DNA of 64,000 nucleotides from SPJN01 sp965229935 (GCA_965229935.1 CBDDKB010000002.1:1488001-1552000), one strand, 5' to 3'; numbered from the stretch's first letter, positions 9,677 through 18,094 are shown. The notes: generated from the letters alone by a model not told the origin. A program made the numbers and translations.

Positions 9677-10372
9677 TTAGCCGTTCAGGCTGGCCAAGTC
9701 AATATGCACGCCCGGCCCCATGGTGGAACTAAGTGACACACGCTTGACATAGGTGCCTTTTGCGCCTGTCGGCTTTGCCTTCATGATGGCGCCAAAGAAC
9801 GCTTTTACATTGCCTGCAATGGCAGCTTCATCAAAGCTTGCCTTGCCAATGCCGCCGTGAACGATCCCGGCTTTTTCGCAACGGAATTCAACTTCACCGC
9901 CCTTGGCGCCTTTGACAGCTTCAGCCACATTGGGCGTCACTGTGCCAACGCGCGGGTTCGGCATCAGGCCGCGGGGGCCAAGCACCTTACCAAGCTTACC
10001 AACCACCGGCATCATGTCGGGGGTCGCAATGCAGCGTTCAAAGTCGATATTGCCTGCCAGAATGGCGTCGGCCAGATCGTCGGCACCAACAATATCGGCA
10101 CCGGCTGCCTTGGCCTCATCAGCCTTGTCACCCTTGGCGAACACGGCAACACGAACGTCTTTACCTGTGCCATTCGGCAGGGCAACGACGCCGCGCACCA
10201 TCTGGTCCGCATGGCGGGGATCAACGCCCAGATTGATTGAAACTTCGATGGTTTCATCAAACTTTGCATTGGCGAATTGCTTAACCAGCGCAACAGCTTC
10301 GTCGATGGAATAGTCTTTATTCTTATCAACTGCTTCGCGGATCGCTTTTGTACGTTTTCCAACCTTAGCCAT
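9677..10372 (-). CDS. rplA: 50S ribosomal protein L1
   Basis: 231-residue L1 protein, which forms the mobile L1 stalk near the ribosomal E site and represses translation of the L11 operon in many bacteria. Two-domain family pattern is visible: KRTKAIREAVDKNKDYSIDEAVALVKQ near the N-terminus, the NLGVDPRHADQMVRG segment, and the signature around GKLGKVLGPRGLMPNP. The second half returns to domain I with GTYVKRVSLSSTMGPGVHID. The start ATG is at 10372, six bases after the rplK stop, so translation is probably coupled to rplK. Confidence 0.98.
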   Translation of the reverse strand: MAKVGKRTKAIREAVDKNKDYSIDEAVALVKQFANAKFDETIEVSINLGVDPRHADQMVRGVVALPNGTGKDVRVAVFAKGDKADEAKAAGADIVGADDLADAILAGNIDFERCIATPDMMPVVGKLGKVLGPRGLMPNPRVGTVTPNVAEAVKGAKGGEVEFRCEKAGIVHGGIGKASFDEAAIAGNVKAFFGAIMKAKPTGAKGTYVKRVSLSSTMGPGVHIDLASLNG

Positions 10373-10378
10373 GATCGT

Positions 10379-10807
10379 TTACTCCTTCACCTCAAGGCCC
10401 ATGGCGCGGGCGGAGCCTTTAATGCTCTCCATCGCGGCCTCAATGGTGCGGGCGTTCATGTCTTCGATTTTTTCCTGGGCGATTTCACGGACCTGATCGA
10501 TCGTGACGGAACCGGCCACAACACGGCTAGGCTCGCCAGAACCCTTTTTCAGCTTCGCAGCTTTTTTCAGCCAGTAAGATACCGGCGGCTTCTTCATTTC
10601 AAATGTGAAGCTTTTGTCTGCGAACACTGTGATGGTCACAGGAATCGGCATGTTTTTTTCCATGCTGTCTGTTTTGGCATTGAATGCCTTACAGAATTCC
10701 ATGATGTTCACGCCATGCTGACCCAAGGCCGGGCCGATGGGCGGTGACGGGTTTGCGGCACCCGCAGGCACTTGCAGCTTGATATAGCCGTCAATTTTCT
10801 TTGCCAT
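10379..10807 (-). CDS. rplK: 50S ribosomal protein L11
   Basis: 142-residue L11, part of the GTPase-associated centre and the binding platform for thiostrepton-type drugs and RelA sensing. The start is the ATG at 10807 (MAKKIDGYIKLQ), supported by AAGGAAGAG four bases upstream. An upstream in-frame start would add seven unrelated residues. The N-terminal proline helix (PAGAANPSPPIGPALGQHGVNI) and the C-terminal RNA-binding domain (GSVTIDQVREIAQEKIEDMNA) are intact. It opens the rplKAJL set, with its own putative promoter upstream. Confidence 0.97.
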   Translation of the reverse strand: MAKKIDGYIKLQVPAGAANPSPPIGPALGQHGVNIMEFCKAFNAKTDSMEKNMPIPVTITVFADKSFTFEMKKPPVSYWLKKAAKLKKGSGEPSRVVAGSVTIDQVREIAQEKIEDMNARTIEAAMESIKGSARAMGLEVKE

Positions 10808-10936
10808 TGCTCTCTTCCTTAAAGACAATGAAGCACCACGGATTTTTCCGCAGCGCCAAATCGCCGAACTGATGACCCGCCGCCATTGCTGGGTTTGGGT
10901 CGAGAGGTACGTGGTCGGACGCGTCAGGACTTAGAC

Positions 10937-10964
10937 ACTATCTCCCACATACGTGAGGTGTCAG
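10937..10964 (-). promoter_or_regulatory. Putative promoter for rplKAJL
   Basis: Leftward-strand CTGACA (10959-10964), a 16-base spacer and GATAGT (10937-10942) match the sigma70 consensus at five and four of six positions. It would start transcription about 120 bases before rplK, downstream of the hairpins behind nusG. A perfect 8-base-pair inverted repeat CAGTTTTC/GAAAACTG (10962-10979) overlaps the -35 box. Confidence 0.35.
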
Positions 10965-11011
10965 TTTTCTTGAAAACTGGCCAAAAATCATGTCGCTTTT
11001 GCGAAAACGAC

Positions 11012-11067
11012 AAAAAAACCGCTGTTTCCACCAAAAAAGTGGAAAGGTCAGGTTTTTTCAACCTGAC
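11012..11067 (-). terminator. Tandem hairpins behind nusG
   Basis: Two stems follow each other on the leftward strand. The first is GTCAGGTT/AACCTGAC, an 8-base-pair stem that includes the nusG stop codon. The second is TTTCCAC/GTGGAAA with a T-rich loop, followed eight bases later by seven T's (A's at 11012-11018 on the plus strand). Together they look like a partial terminator separating secE-nusG from rplKAJL. Confidence 0.5.
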
Positions 11068-11578
11068 TGTATTCAAGTTCAACCGGCGTTGCACGGCCAA
11101 AGATGGACACTGCGACCTTGAGGCGCGCATTCTCTTCATCCACTTCTTCAACCGCACCGTTGAAGCTGGCGAAGGGACCATCGCACACACGCACCTGTTC
11201 GCCGATCTCGAATGTGATGGAAGGCTTGGGCCGTTCCACACCTTCTTGCACCTGGCTAAGAATACGCATGGCTTCTTTTTCTGAAATCGGAACGGGGCGC
11301 GTGCCGGAGCCGAGGAAACCTGTCACCTTCGGTGTGTCTTTCACAAGGTGATAGGCACCGTCGGTCATTTCCATTTTAGCCAGCACATAGCCGGGGAAGA
11401 ATTTACGCTCTGCGCTCATCTTCTTGCCACGGCGCATCTGCACCACTTCTTCTGTGGGGACCAGCACTTCTTCGAACAGATCGCTCATCCCGTTTTGGGC
11501 AGCGGTTTCCTTAATGGAAGCTGCCACCTTTTTTTCAAAGCCTGAATAGGCGTGAATGATATACCAACGCTGGGCCAT
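11048..11578 (-). CDS. nusG: Transcription termination/antitermination factor NusG
   Basis: 176-residue NusG, which binds the polymerase clamp, aids processivity and links RNA polymerase to Rho or to ribosomal protein S10. The N-terminal NGN domain begins MAQRWYIIHAYSGFEKKV and includes the FFPGYVLAKM strand. The C-terminal KOW domain is seen from EQVRVCDGPFASFNGAVEEVD. The stop codon lies inside a hairpin. The gene follows secE by 12 bases and precedes rplK by 240 bases, as in the classical secE-nusG-rplK order. Confidence 0.98.
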   Translation of the reverse strand: MAQRWYIIHAYSGFEKKVAASIKETAAQNGMSDLFEEVLVPTEEVVQMRRGKKMSAERKFFPGYVLAKMEMTDGAYHLVKDTPKVTGFLGSGTRPVPISEKEAMRILSQVQEGVERPKPSITFEIGEQVRVCDGPFASFNGAVEEVDEENARLKVAVSIFGRATPVELEYSQVEKT

Positions 11579-11590
11579 CTTAACGCCTCC

Positions 11591-11821
11591 CTAAAACTCA
11601 AGGCCGAGCAAGGCAGTAATGCCCAGCTTCAAGACCTGATCGACAGCCAAAAAGAACAATGAAACGATCACAACCATCACGAACACCATCAATGTAGTGG
11701 TCATGGTTTCCTGACGGGTCGGCCATGTCACCTTGGCGGTTTCAGCACGAACCTGCTGCACAAATTGCGCAGGGTTGGTCCGCTTTTTCGGGGCCGGTGC
11801 CTTTTGATCTTTTTCTGCCAT
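11591..11821 (-). CDS. secE: Preprotein translocase subunit SecE
   Basis: 76-residue SecE, the clamp-like subunit that holds the two halves of SecY in the plasma membrane. A Lys/Pro-rich cytosolic N-terminus (about residues 1-20) is followed by the amphipathic helix with the typical VRAETAKVTWPTRQET and one transmembrane helix (TLMVFVMVVIVSLFFLAVDQVL). The length is that of the short, single-span form common in alphaproteobacteria. It lies between tRNA-Trp and nusG. Confidence 0.97.
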   Translation of the reverse strand: MAEKDQKAPAPKKRTNPAQFVQQVRAETAKVTWPTRQETMTTTLMVFVMVVIVSLFFLAVDQVLKLGITALLGLEF

Positions 11822-11891
11822 TTGGCTGTACCTAATTCAGTTTGGCGGCAAGCCGCCTTCTTGTTTTGACCTGATGGTCATTTTTACCGCA

Positions 11892-11967
11892 TGGCAGGAG
11901 TGGAGGGACTCGAACCCACAACCCCCGGTTTTGGAGACCGGTGCTCTGCCAATTGAGCTACACTCCT
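11892..11967 (-). tRNA. trpT: tRNA-Trp (anticodon CCA)
   Basis: 76-base cloverleaf read leftwards, starting AGGAGTGTAGCTCAATTGGC. The anticodon stem CCGGT/ACCGG holds the loop CTCCAAA with CCA at positions 34-36. The T arm GGGTTCGAGTCCC and the acceptor stem close with an encoded CCA. It lies between tuf and secE, the usual place for this tRNA in proteobacteria. Confidence 0.97.
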
Positions 11968-12017
11968 ATGCGGCAGTATTGTCTTCTATCACATATTCCA
12001 GAAGACAATAATGAAAG

Positions 12018-12046
12018 GCGCCCGCCCGGATGACCCGGACAGGCGC
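12018..12046 (-). terminator. Strong hairpin behind tuf
   Basis: A 12-base-pair GC-rich stem (GCGCCTGTCCGG with CCGGGCGGGCGC, two G-U pairs) and a five-base loop lie 10 bases behind the tuf stop codon. Only a weak T-tract (CTTTCATTATT) follows. It may end part of the tuf transcripts or protect the 3' end, while letting some polymerase continue into tRNA-Trp and secE. Confidence 0.6.
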
Positions 12047-12056
12047 TATTCAATAC

Positions 12057-13247
12057 TTATTCTACGATAGCGGAGACGACGCCAGCACCAACGGTGCGGC
12101 CGCCTTCGCGGATCGCGAAGCGAAGACCTTCGTCCATGGCGATCGGGCAAATCAGCTCGACATCCATAGCGATGTTATCGCCGGGCATAACCATCTCTGT
12201 ACCCTCAGGAAGGGTCACAACACCGGTCACGTCAGTTGTACGGAAGTAGAACTGCGGACGGTAGTTCGTGAAGAACGGTGTATGACGGCCACCTTCATCC
12301 TTCGTAAGGATATAGGCTTCGGCCTTGAACTTCGTATGCGGGGTGATCGAACCGGGCTTGGCCAGAACCTGACCGCGCTCAACCTCGTCACGCTTCGTGC
12401 CGCGCAGAAGAACACCAACATTGTCACCTGCTTCACCGCGATCAAGCAGCTTGCGGAACATTTCAACACCGGTAACCGTGGTGGTGGTTGTGTCATTGAT
12501 GCCGACGATTTCAATTTCGTCACCAACCAGAACAACACCGCGTTCAACACGGCCGGTCACAACCGTACCACGACCAGAGATGGAGAACACATCTTCGATC
12601 GGCATCAGGAAGTCACCATCAATCGCACGCTCGGGCTGTGGAATGTAGGCGTCGACTTCGGCCATCAGCTCAAGGATTTTTTCCTTGCCGATGTTTTCGT
12701 CACGGCTTTCCAAAGCAGCAAGCGCTGAACCTGCAACGATCGGAATATCGTCACCGGGGAATTCATATTCGCTCAACAGTTCACGAACTTCCATTTCAAC
12801 AAGCTCTAGAAGCTCTTCATCGTCCACCTGGTCAACCTTGTTCAGGAATACCACAAGCGCGGGCACACCAACCTGGCGGGCGAGCAGGATATGCTCACGC
12901 GTCTGGGGCATGGGGCCATCAGCGGCGGAGCAAACCAAAATCGCACCATCCATCTGCGCAGCACCGGTGATCATGTTCTTCACATAGTCAGCATGGCCGG
13001 GGCAATCAACGTGAGCATAGTGACGATTGTCCGTCTCATACTCAACGTGAGCTGTAGAGATCGTGATACCGCGTTCACGCTCTTCAGGGGCCTTGTCAAT
13101 ATCTGCATAATCAGAAAACTCGGCGCCGCCCTGTTCTGCTAGCGTCTTTGTAATCGCAGCCGTCAACGTCGTCTTACCATGGTCAACATGACCAATCGTG
13201 CCGATGTTACAATGCGGCTTCGTCCTCTCAAATTTCTCTTTCGACAT
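12057..13247 (-). CDS. tuf: Elongation factor Tu
   Basis: 396-residue EF-Tu, the GTPase that delivers aminoacyl-tRNA to the ribosome. GTP-binding motifs are GHVDHGKTTL (P-loop), DCPGHADYVKNM (switch II) and NKVD. Domains II and III follow, ending GGRTVGAGVVSAIVE. The start chosen is ATG 13247 (MSKEKFERTKPHCNIGTIGH), the family's normal N-terminus. An open frame continues 25 codons upstream but is not EF-Tu-like. Flanked by tRNA-Gly and tRNA-Trp as in many proteobacteria. Only one tuf copy is in this window, and a second copy elsewhere is common. Confidence 0.98.
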   Translation of the reverse strand: MSKEKFERTKPHCNIGTIGHVDHGKTTLTAAITKTLAEQGGAEFSDYADIDKAPEERERGITISTAHVEYETDNRHYAHVDCPGHADYVKNMITGAAQMDGAILVCSAADGPMPQTREHILLARQVGVPALVVFLNKVDQVDDEELLELVEMEVRELLSEYEFPGDDIPIVAGSALAALESRDENIGKEKILELMAEVDAYIPQPERAIDGDFLMPIEDVFSISGRGTVVTGRVERGVVLVGDEIEIVGINDTTTTTVTGVEMFRKLLDRGEAGDNVGVLLRGTKRDEVERGQVLAKPGSITPHTKFKAEAYILTKDEGGRHTPFFTNYRPQFYFRTTDVTGVVTLPEGTEMVMPGDNIAMDVELICPIAMDEGLRFAIREGGRTVGAGVVSAIVE

Positions 13248-13344
13248 GACCTCTAACCTTTTCGTGTCGACAAGTGTCTTCCAAATAAAGACACCCCAGA
13301 AGAAGCGCCGCGCCCGGACCATCCGGAAAGTTGCGGCACGGTAA

Positions 13345-13418
13345 TGGAGCGGGTGATGGGAATCGAACCCACGTAACTAGCTTGGAAGGCTAGGGCTCTA
13401 CCATTGAGCTACACCCGC
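13345..13418 (-). tRNA. glyT: tRNA-Gly (anticodon TCC)
   Basis: 74-base tRNA read leftwards from GCGGGTGTAGCTCAATGGTA. The anticodon stem CTAGC/GCTAG has the loop CTTCCAA with TCC at 34-36. T arm GGGTTCGATTCCC, encoded CCA end. It lies directly upstream of tuf and is probably co-transcribed with tRNA-Tyr and tuf. Confidence 0.97.
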
Positions 13419-13566
13419 ATATGTTTTGCCGATGTTGCCCCCACCCTTTTCAAAATCAGGTTTGACCAACACCAAAGGGGCCGCCCAATCTGTATTTGAA
13501 AACGGCAAGCCGTTCAAAACATGTCGGGAAGACCCCCAATATTCTTTATGCTGTCTGAACAGACGG

Positions 13567-13652
13567 TGGTGGAGGGAGCTGGATTCGAACCAACGTACTC
13601 ATACGAGACCAGATTTACAGTCTGGCGCCTTTAACCACTCGGCCATCCCTCC
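13567..13652 (-). tRNA. tyrU: tRNA-Tyr (anticodon GTA)
   Basis: 86-base class II tRNA read leftwards from GGAGGGATGGCCGAGTGGTT. The anticodon stem CCAGA/TCTGG has the loop CTGTAAA with GTA at 34-36. A long variable arm follows, then GGTTCGAATCC in the T arm and an encoded CCA. The tyr-gly-tuf-trp order matches the E. coli tufB region apart from the two threonine tRNAs, which are absent here. Confidence 0.97.
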
Positions 13653-13889
13653 GTCCGTCGTTCACATCGAAAACCGATGCGCAGACATAGACATAAAGAC
13701 TATGTGAGGCGCGACACTAGCTTTTCGGTCATACCGATGCCATGCGGCACTTCGTGCCCATCGCAGCCAATTGGCGCCCCACCCGCCCTTACACGTGACA
13801 GTCCCCAACGCCTTCAAAAGAAGACAAAATCAACGGCAGACAAATCACTGAATTGCACTGGCAGGCGGCGCGGACTATAAGCGGAACCT

Positions 13890-14741
13890 ATGACAAAGTT
13901 CAAGCATGAAAAGCCGCAAAAAACCGGGAAATCCGGTGCGCAAAAGGGCGCACGCCCCTTTAAACCCCGTTCCCAGCCGGATGAGGGCCCGATTTGGCTG
14001 TTTGGCAGCCATGCGGTCAAGGCCGCTTTGGTCAATAAACGGCGCAAACCGATTCGGCTTTTATGCACGCTGAACGCGCGCGACAGCCTGTTAAAGGACG
14101 AGATCCCCCTACCTTTTGAGCCTGAAGACATGATGCCCCGTGATATTGACCGGGAAATCGGCGCAGGACACGTCCATCAAGGCATCGCGATGCTGACTGA
14201 CAGGCTGGTGCAGCCAAGACTGGACCAAATCCTGACCGCCAGCGCCCATGCCGACAAAACAGGCCCGGTGCGGCTTTTATTTCTGGATCAGGTCACAGAC
14301 CCCCATAATGTGGGGGCCATCATGCGCAGCGCCGCCGCCTTCGGCGCGCGCGCCATCGTTCAAACCAGCCGCAATGGTGTGCCCGAAACAGGTACACTCG
14401 CCAAAACCGCCTGTGGCGCGTTTGAAGTGTTGCCGCTGGTTTCAGTCACCAATCTGGCCCGCGCCTTGGACGAGGTTGCCGATGCAGGCTTCCTTCGGAT
14501 CGGCTTGGCAGGCGAAGGTGACAAAGCCCCAAGCGACATAGACAAGACCCGCGACCTTGCGATTGTGTTGGGGGCGGAAGGCAAGGGCCTGCGCGCCAAA
14601 ACCATGGACACATGTGACAGCCTGATGCGACTGCCCATGCCGGGGCTAGAACGTTTGGAGGCGATGCATGGCATCGACAGCCTAAACGTATCGAACGCTG
14701 CTGCCGTTACACTCTATGCCCTGTCGGCTGAATTAGGCTAG
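13890..14741 (+). CDS. rlmB: 23S rRNA guanosine-2'-O-methyltransferase, TrmH/SpoU family (RlmB-like)
   Basis: 283-residue SAM-dependent RNA ribose methyltransferase with the knotted SPOUT fold. RlmB methylates G2251 in the 23S P-loop. A basic N-terminal tail (residues 1-30) is followed by the substrate-binding domain starting IWLFGSHAVKAAL. The catalytic domain carries the three SpoU motifs: DQVTDPHNVGAIMRSA (motif 1), IVLGAEGKGLR (motif 2) and SLNVSNAAAVTLYAL (motif 3). The ATG at 13890 has only a weak ribosome site. It is divergent from tRNA-Tyr. RlmB is the best fit, and another 2'-O-methyltransferase specificity cannot be excluded. Confidence 0.85.
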   Translation: MTKFKHEKPQKTGKSGAQKGARPFKPRSQPDEGPIWLFGSHAVKAALVNKRRKPIRLLCTLNARDSLLKDEIPLPFEPEDMMPRDIDREIGAGHVHQGIAMLTDRLVQPRLDQILTASAHADKTGPVRLLFLDQVTDPHNVGAIMRSAAAFGARAIVQTSRNGVPETGTLAKTACGAFEVLPLVSVTNLARALDEVADAGFLRIGLAGEGDKAPSDIDKTRDLAIVLGAEGKGLRAKTMDTCDSLMRLPMPGLERLEAMHGIDSLNVSNAAAVTLYALSAELG

Positions 14742-14771
14742 ACTGACCCCAACACAATAACGGGGGCAATT

Positions 14772-15200
14772 ATGATTCTTGATCAAATCAATTACTGGAC
14801 TATTCCTGCAGGCATGGTCCTGTCGATGGTGATCGGCATGCTTTATTACAATCCGCGCACCATGGGCGGGGTTTGGATGCGTGCCATGGAAAAGAGCGGC
14901 ATCGCACTTCGCGCAAATGGTGGTGCCGCCATCGCGCTGACCATTCCCCTGTCAGCAATGAACAGCTTTTTCTTTGCGATTATTCTGCAATGGGTCGGCG
15001 CGCCAGGGCCGGGTGAAACAGGCCTAATGACGGGCCTGTGGGTTGGCGTTGTTGTGTGGCTTGGCTTCAGCTTTACCAACCTCGCGATCAACAGCCTGTT
15101 TACAGCTTCAACCCTGAAACTGTTTTTGATCAACACGCTGCATTTCCTGATCCTGTACCTTGCAATGGGTGCAACCTTTGGCTGGATGCAGTGGGGCTAG
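14772..15200 (+). CDS. DUF1761 family membrane protein
   Basis: 142-residue inner-membrane protein with four predicted helices (about residues 10-30, 50-75, 83-105 and 113-135). The N-terminal pattern WTIPAGMVLSMVIGMLYYNP, followed by a Trp and basic residues, matches DUF1761 proteins, whose function is unknown. The ATG is preceded by CGGGGGCAATT. It lies 30 bases behind the methyltransferase gene and may be co-transcribed with it. Confidence 0.8.
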   Translation: MILDQINYWTIPAGMVLSMVIGMLYYNPRTMGGVWMRAMEKSGIALRANGGAAIALTIPLSAMNSFFFAIILQWVGAPGPGETGLMTGLWVGVVVWLGFSFTNLAINSLFTASTLKLFLINTLHFLILYLAMGATFGWMQWG

Positions 15201-15267
15201 AACGCCGCTTGACAGTCCTGACCCCGTCCCCTAAACAGCGCCCCTACCTGCGCGGCACCCGCGCTTA

Positions 15268-15344
15268 GGGCGTATAGCTCAGTTGGTTAGAGCGCTGTCT
15301 TCACACGGCAGAGGTCACAAGTTCGAATCTTGTTACGCCCACCA
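15268..15344 (+). tRNA. tRNA-Val (anticodon CAC)
   Basis: 77-base cloverleaf beginning GGGCGTATAGCTCAGTTGGT. The anticodon stem CTGTC/GGCAG holds TTCACAC with CAC at 34-36. T arm AAGTTCGAATCTT, acceptor stem GGGCGTA/TACGCCC and encoded CCA. It marks the border between the conserved core and the catabolic region. No copy of its 3' end was noticed further right in the window. Confidence 0.97.
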
Positions 15345-15381
15345 TTTTCTTAAGACAGCGCCCCGACACATTTGCCTGCGA

Positions 15382-17028
15382 TTAGGCAGCAGATTGCCCA
15401 AATGCCTCAAGCGCCTGTTCCTTGACGGTTTTGTAATCCATCTTCCCATTAGGCGCGCGGGGAATTTCGTCAACCACCAAAATGCGGCGCGGGGCCTTAT
15501 AGCCCGCAAGGTGGTTTTTCACATGGTCGATCAAGCCAGCCTCATCCGCTGACATGCCGCCTGAAAATTCCACCAGCGCAATCACCTGTTCGCCAAAACG
15601 CGGATGGGGAATGCCCGCCACCGCAGAATCACGCACAGCGTCGTGACGCTTCAACACTTCCTCAACTTCTTCGGGGAAGACTTTCTCTCCACCCGTGTTG
15701 ATACATTGCGAGCCGCGCCCCAATAGGACGAGAGAGCCATCAGCTTCAACCTCTGCCCAATCGCCGGGCATGGACCAGCGCCTGCCTTCGATCATGACAA
15801 AGGTTGCGGCGGTCTTTGCCTCATCCTTGTAATAGCCAAGGGGGATAAAGCCGCCCACGGCGACCTTGCCGCGAATACCGGACCCGGGGGTGACACGCTC
15901 CCCCTCCTCAGTAAAGCAGGCGCAATCTTCACCGATTTCAAAACGGGCAGTCTTTACCTCGTTCCCTGCGGTCGTGATGGAACTACCTAGGCCCAAAGCT
16001 TCGGATGAAGAGAAGGCGTCAACCATCATCGCCTGGGGCATGTGTTTTAGCAGGCCATGCTTGTTTTCCTGATTCCACATCGCGCCAGATGAGGTAATCA
16101 CCATCATGGTGCTGATATCCCAGCGTCCGGGATTATCGTCCAACACTTCAAGCAATGGTTGGGCAAAGGGCTGGCCAACAATTGTCATGCGCGTTGCTTT
16201 ATACTTATCAACCATGCCCCACACTTCTTCGGGGTTGAAACCGCCGCGCGACAACAGCATGACCGTTCCGCCTGAGGTCATCGTGGTCAAAGCTGTCAAA
16301 AACCCTGTGCCATGCATCAAGGGCGGCGCAATCACTGCCGCAGGACGGATGGGGGCGGCGGCTGCACGTGGGCCTGCCTCCTCAGGACTAGCCAGCGGCG
16401 GAATACCAAGCACGGCATTGCCGCCATAGGTACCTTTGCCAATCATATCAGCCTGACGCCACATCACACCCTTGGGCATGCCTGTGGTGCCGCCGGTATA
16501 GATCATGAAAATATCTTCACCTGATCGACCCCATGGGGCTGTCACCGGGCGTTCTGCCGGGGTGTCCGCAATTACATCATTATAGGGGATGACCCAATCG
16601 GGCAGTTTAGTGCCGCTACCCTCGTCCGTTACGCAAATCCAATTGACTTCACGCTCACTCATGCCGCGCACGTCTGCTGCGATCGACAGATAGCGTTCTT
16701 CGAACACAACCGCTTCGGCATCACCATTGTCGAGCAGATAGTCAATCTCCTCAGCCGAGTAGCGGAAGTTCACATTATAGGGGGCAAGCCCCGCCTTCAT
16801 CGCCGCATGATAGGCGACCATAAACTCAGGCCGATTGGTTGAATAGACCGCCACCTTTGACTGATGCTGCAACCCCAGCGCCAACAGACGCGCTGCAAGC
16901 GCATCGGCCTGGCGATCAAACTCAGCCCATGTCATGACCGTGTCGTCTTGAATAAAGCACGGCGCGTCGTCAAGCGATGCCGCAACCGATTCCAGCATGG
17001 CCGGATAGGTCCAATCAAAATGTTCCAT
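15382..17028 (-). CDS. Acyl-CoA synthetase (AMP-forming, FadD/class I adenylate-forming)
   Basis: 548-residue enzyme that activates a carboxylic acid to its CoA thioester through an acyl-adenylate. Core motifs are the phosphate loop YTGGTTGMPKGVM (about residue 170), the GRGSQCINTGGEKVFPEEVE segment (hinge and A8) and the C-terminal catalytic lysine in APNGKMDYK. The chosen start ATG 17028 (MEHFDWTYPAML) has GTGGGGC upstream. A start 14 codons further up lacks a site. It follows an SDR gene on the same strand (100-base gap). Substrate unknown; a fatty or isoprenoid acid would fit the neighbours. Confidence 0.85.
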   Translation of the reverse strand: MEHFDWTYPAMLESVAASLDDAPCFIQDDTVMTWAEFDRQADALAARLLALGLQHQSKVAVYSTNRPEFMVAYHAAMKAGLAPYNVNFRYSAEEIDYLLDNGDAEAVVFEERYLSIAADVRGMSEREVNWICVTDEGSGTKLPDWVIPYNDVIADTPAERPVTAPWGRSGEDIFMIYTGGTTGMPKGVMWRQADMIGKGTYGGNAVLGIPPLASPEEAGPRAAAAPIRPAAVIAPPLMHGTGFLTALTTMTSGGTVMLLSRGGFNPEEVWGMVDKYKATRMTIVGQPFAQPLLEVLDDNPGRWDISTMMVITSSGAMWNQENKHGLLKHMPQAMMVDAFSSSEALGLGSSITTAGNEVKTARFEIGEDCACFTEEGERVTPGSGIRGKVAVGGFIPLGYYKDEAKTAATFVMIEGRRWSMPGDWAEVEADGSLVLLGRGSQCINTGGEKVFPEEVEEVLKRHDAVRDSAVAGIPHPRFGEQVIALVEFSGGMSADEAGLIDHVKNHLAGYKAPRRILVVDEIPRAPNGKMDYKTVKEQALEAFGQSAA

Positions 17029-17128
17029 TATTTTGCCCCACAATTTGTTTTGGCTTTTACAGCCTATCATTGGTGCAGGCCGCGCCAGTTTACCCGACGC
17101 GGCTTGACTTGGTCTTTGTTACGCGCGC

Positions 17129-17929
17129 CTATTTAGGCTGCATGCGAATGCCGCCATCCATGCGGATGCATTCCGCATTGATATAGTCATTTTCCATAAT
17201 GTGCTGGGCCAGTGCAGCAATCTCGTCCGCAAGGCCAAGCCGCTTCGGATTCAGCACCTGACTTGAAAGCGGCTGCAATGCCTGTTCGATTTCAGGGGTC
17301 AGCTCTTCATGACCACCCATCAACATCGGCGTTGCAATCAGACCCGGCACAATCGTGTTGACGCGAATGCCCAACACGGCAAGGTCACGCGCCACAGGCA
17401 CGGTCATACCGATAATGCCGCCCTTGGCTGATGAATAGGCAGCCTGCCCTATCTGACCTTCATACCCAGCGACTGAGGCTGTGTTGATGATCACACCACG
17501 CTGATTATATTTGTCATAAGGTTCGTTCTTGGACATTTGTTCGGCGCAAAGGCGGGCAACATCGAATGTGCCGATCAGGTTCAGCGCCACTGTCTTTTTA
17601 TAGTTTTCAATATCGTGCGGCCCGTTGCGGCCCATGGTGCGGGCTGGGCCACCAAAACCACCACCGGCAAAGTTACAGTTGATATGGATGGCACCGAATG
17701 TGTCCATAACCTTGGCAATACCCGCTTCGATTGAGGCGGTTTCCATCACGTTGACGTTGCAATAGATGGCGTTGCCTTCGCCCAATTCGGCGGCAACGGC
17801 ATTGCCCTTTTCATCATTAATGTCGAACAGGCCGACCTTGCCGCCTGCTGCAACAACACGGCGTGCCGTGGCGCGGCCCATGCCTGATGACCCGCCGGTG
17901 ATGACGGCAACTTTTCCATTAAGATCCAT
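17129..17929 (-). CDS. SDR family oxidoreductase, 3-hydroxyacyl-CoA dehydrogenase-like
   Basis: 266-residue classical short-chain dehydrogenase. The NAD(P)-binding TGGSSGMG motif is at residues 11-18, with an acidic end to beta2 (LFDIND), suggesting NAD preference. The catalytic Ser is in INTASVAGYEG and the catalytic pair in AYSSAKGG. The pattern resembles type II 3-hydroxyacyl-CoA dehydrogenases. The start ATG 17929 (MDLNGKVAVITGG) has GGGAG upstream. With the acyl-CoA synthetase behind it, a role in beta-oxidation of the activated acid is likely but inferred. It is divergent from the FAD monooxygenase gene. Confidence 0.85.
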   Translation of the reverse strand: MDLNGKVAVITGGSSGMGRATARRVVAAGGKVGLFDINDEKGNAVAAELGEGNAIYCNVNVMETASIEAGIAKVMDTFGAIHINCNFAGGGFGGPARTMGRNGPHDIENYKKTVALNLIGTFDVARLCAEQMSKNEPYDKYNQRGVIINTASVAGYEGQIGQAAYSSAKGGIIGMTVPVARDLAVLGIRVNTIVPGLIATPMLMGGHEELTPEIEQALQPLSSQVLNPKRLGLADEIAALAQHIMENDYINAECIRMDGGIRMQPK

Positions 17930-18065
17930 TTTTGAACTCCCTAATTCTTTGATTCCTGAATAATGAACCTGCGCAGTCTAGTGCATGTTTTGCCAAGAAT
18001 CCCAGCATTTATCCCACTTGTTTTCGGATTTCTGTGGCCCACTGCATGTGGCCAAAATTTCATAA

Positions 18066-18094
18066 TTGACAATACTCTCATTTTTATATATATA
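18066..18094 (+). promoter_or_regulatory. Near-consensus sigma70 promoter before the FAD monooxygenase gene
   Basis: TTGACA (18066-18071), a 17-base spacer and TATATA (18089-18094) form an almost ideal sigma70 promoter in an A/T-rich stretch. Transcription would start near 18101, about 50 bases before the ATG at 18153. This is the strongest promoter-like match seen in the catabolic region. Confidence 0.65.

Noticed and set aside
12030..12728. 232-codon rightward open frame opposite tuf
   Set aside because: Antisense shadow of a highly conserved gene; the translation has no family-like features.
13248..13322. N-terminal extension of EF-Tu by 25 codons
   Set aside because: EF-Tu begins MSKEKFER in this lineage, and the extra codons are tRNA-tuf spacer.
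13426..13707. 93-codon open frame across tRNA-Tyr
   Set aside because: It runs through a complete tRNA gene on the other strand.
15268..15344. tRNA-Val as integration site of a genomic island covering the catabolic region
   Set aside because: It stands exactly at the border, but no integrase gene and no repeat of the tRNA 3' end were noticed, and the base composition does not change clearly.
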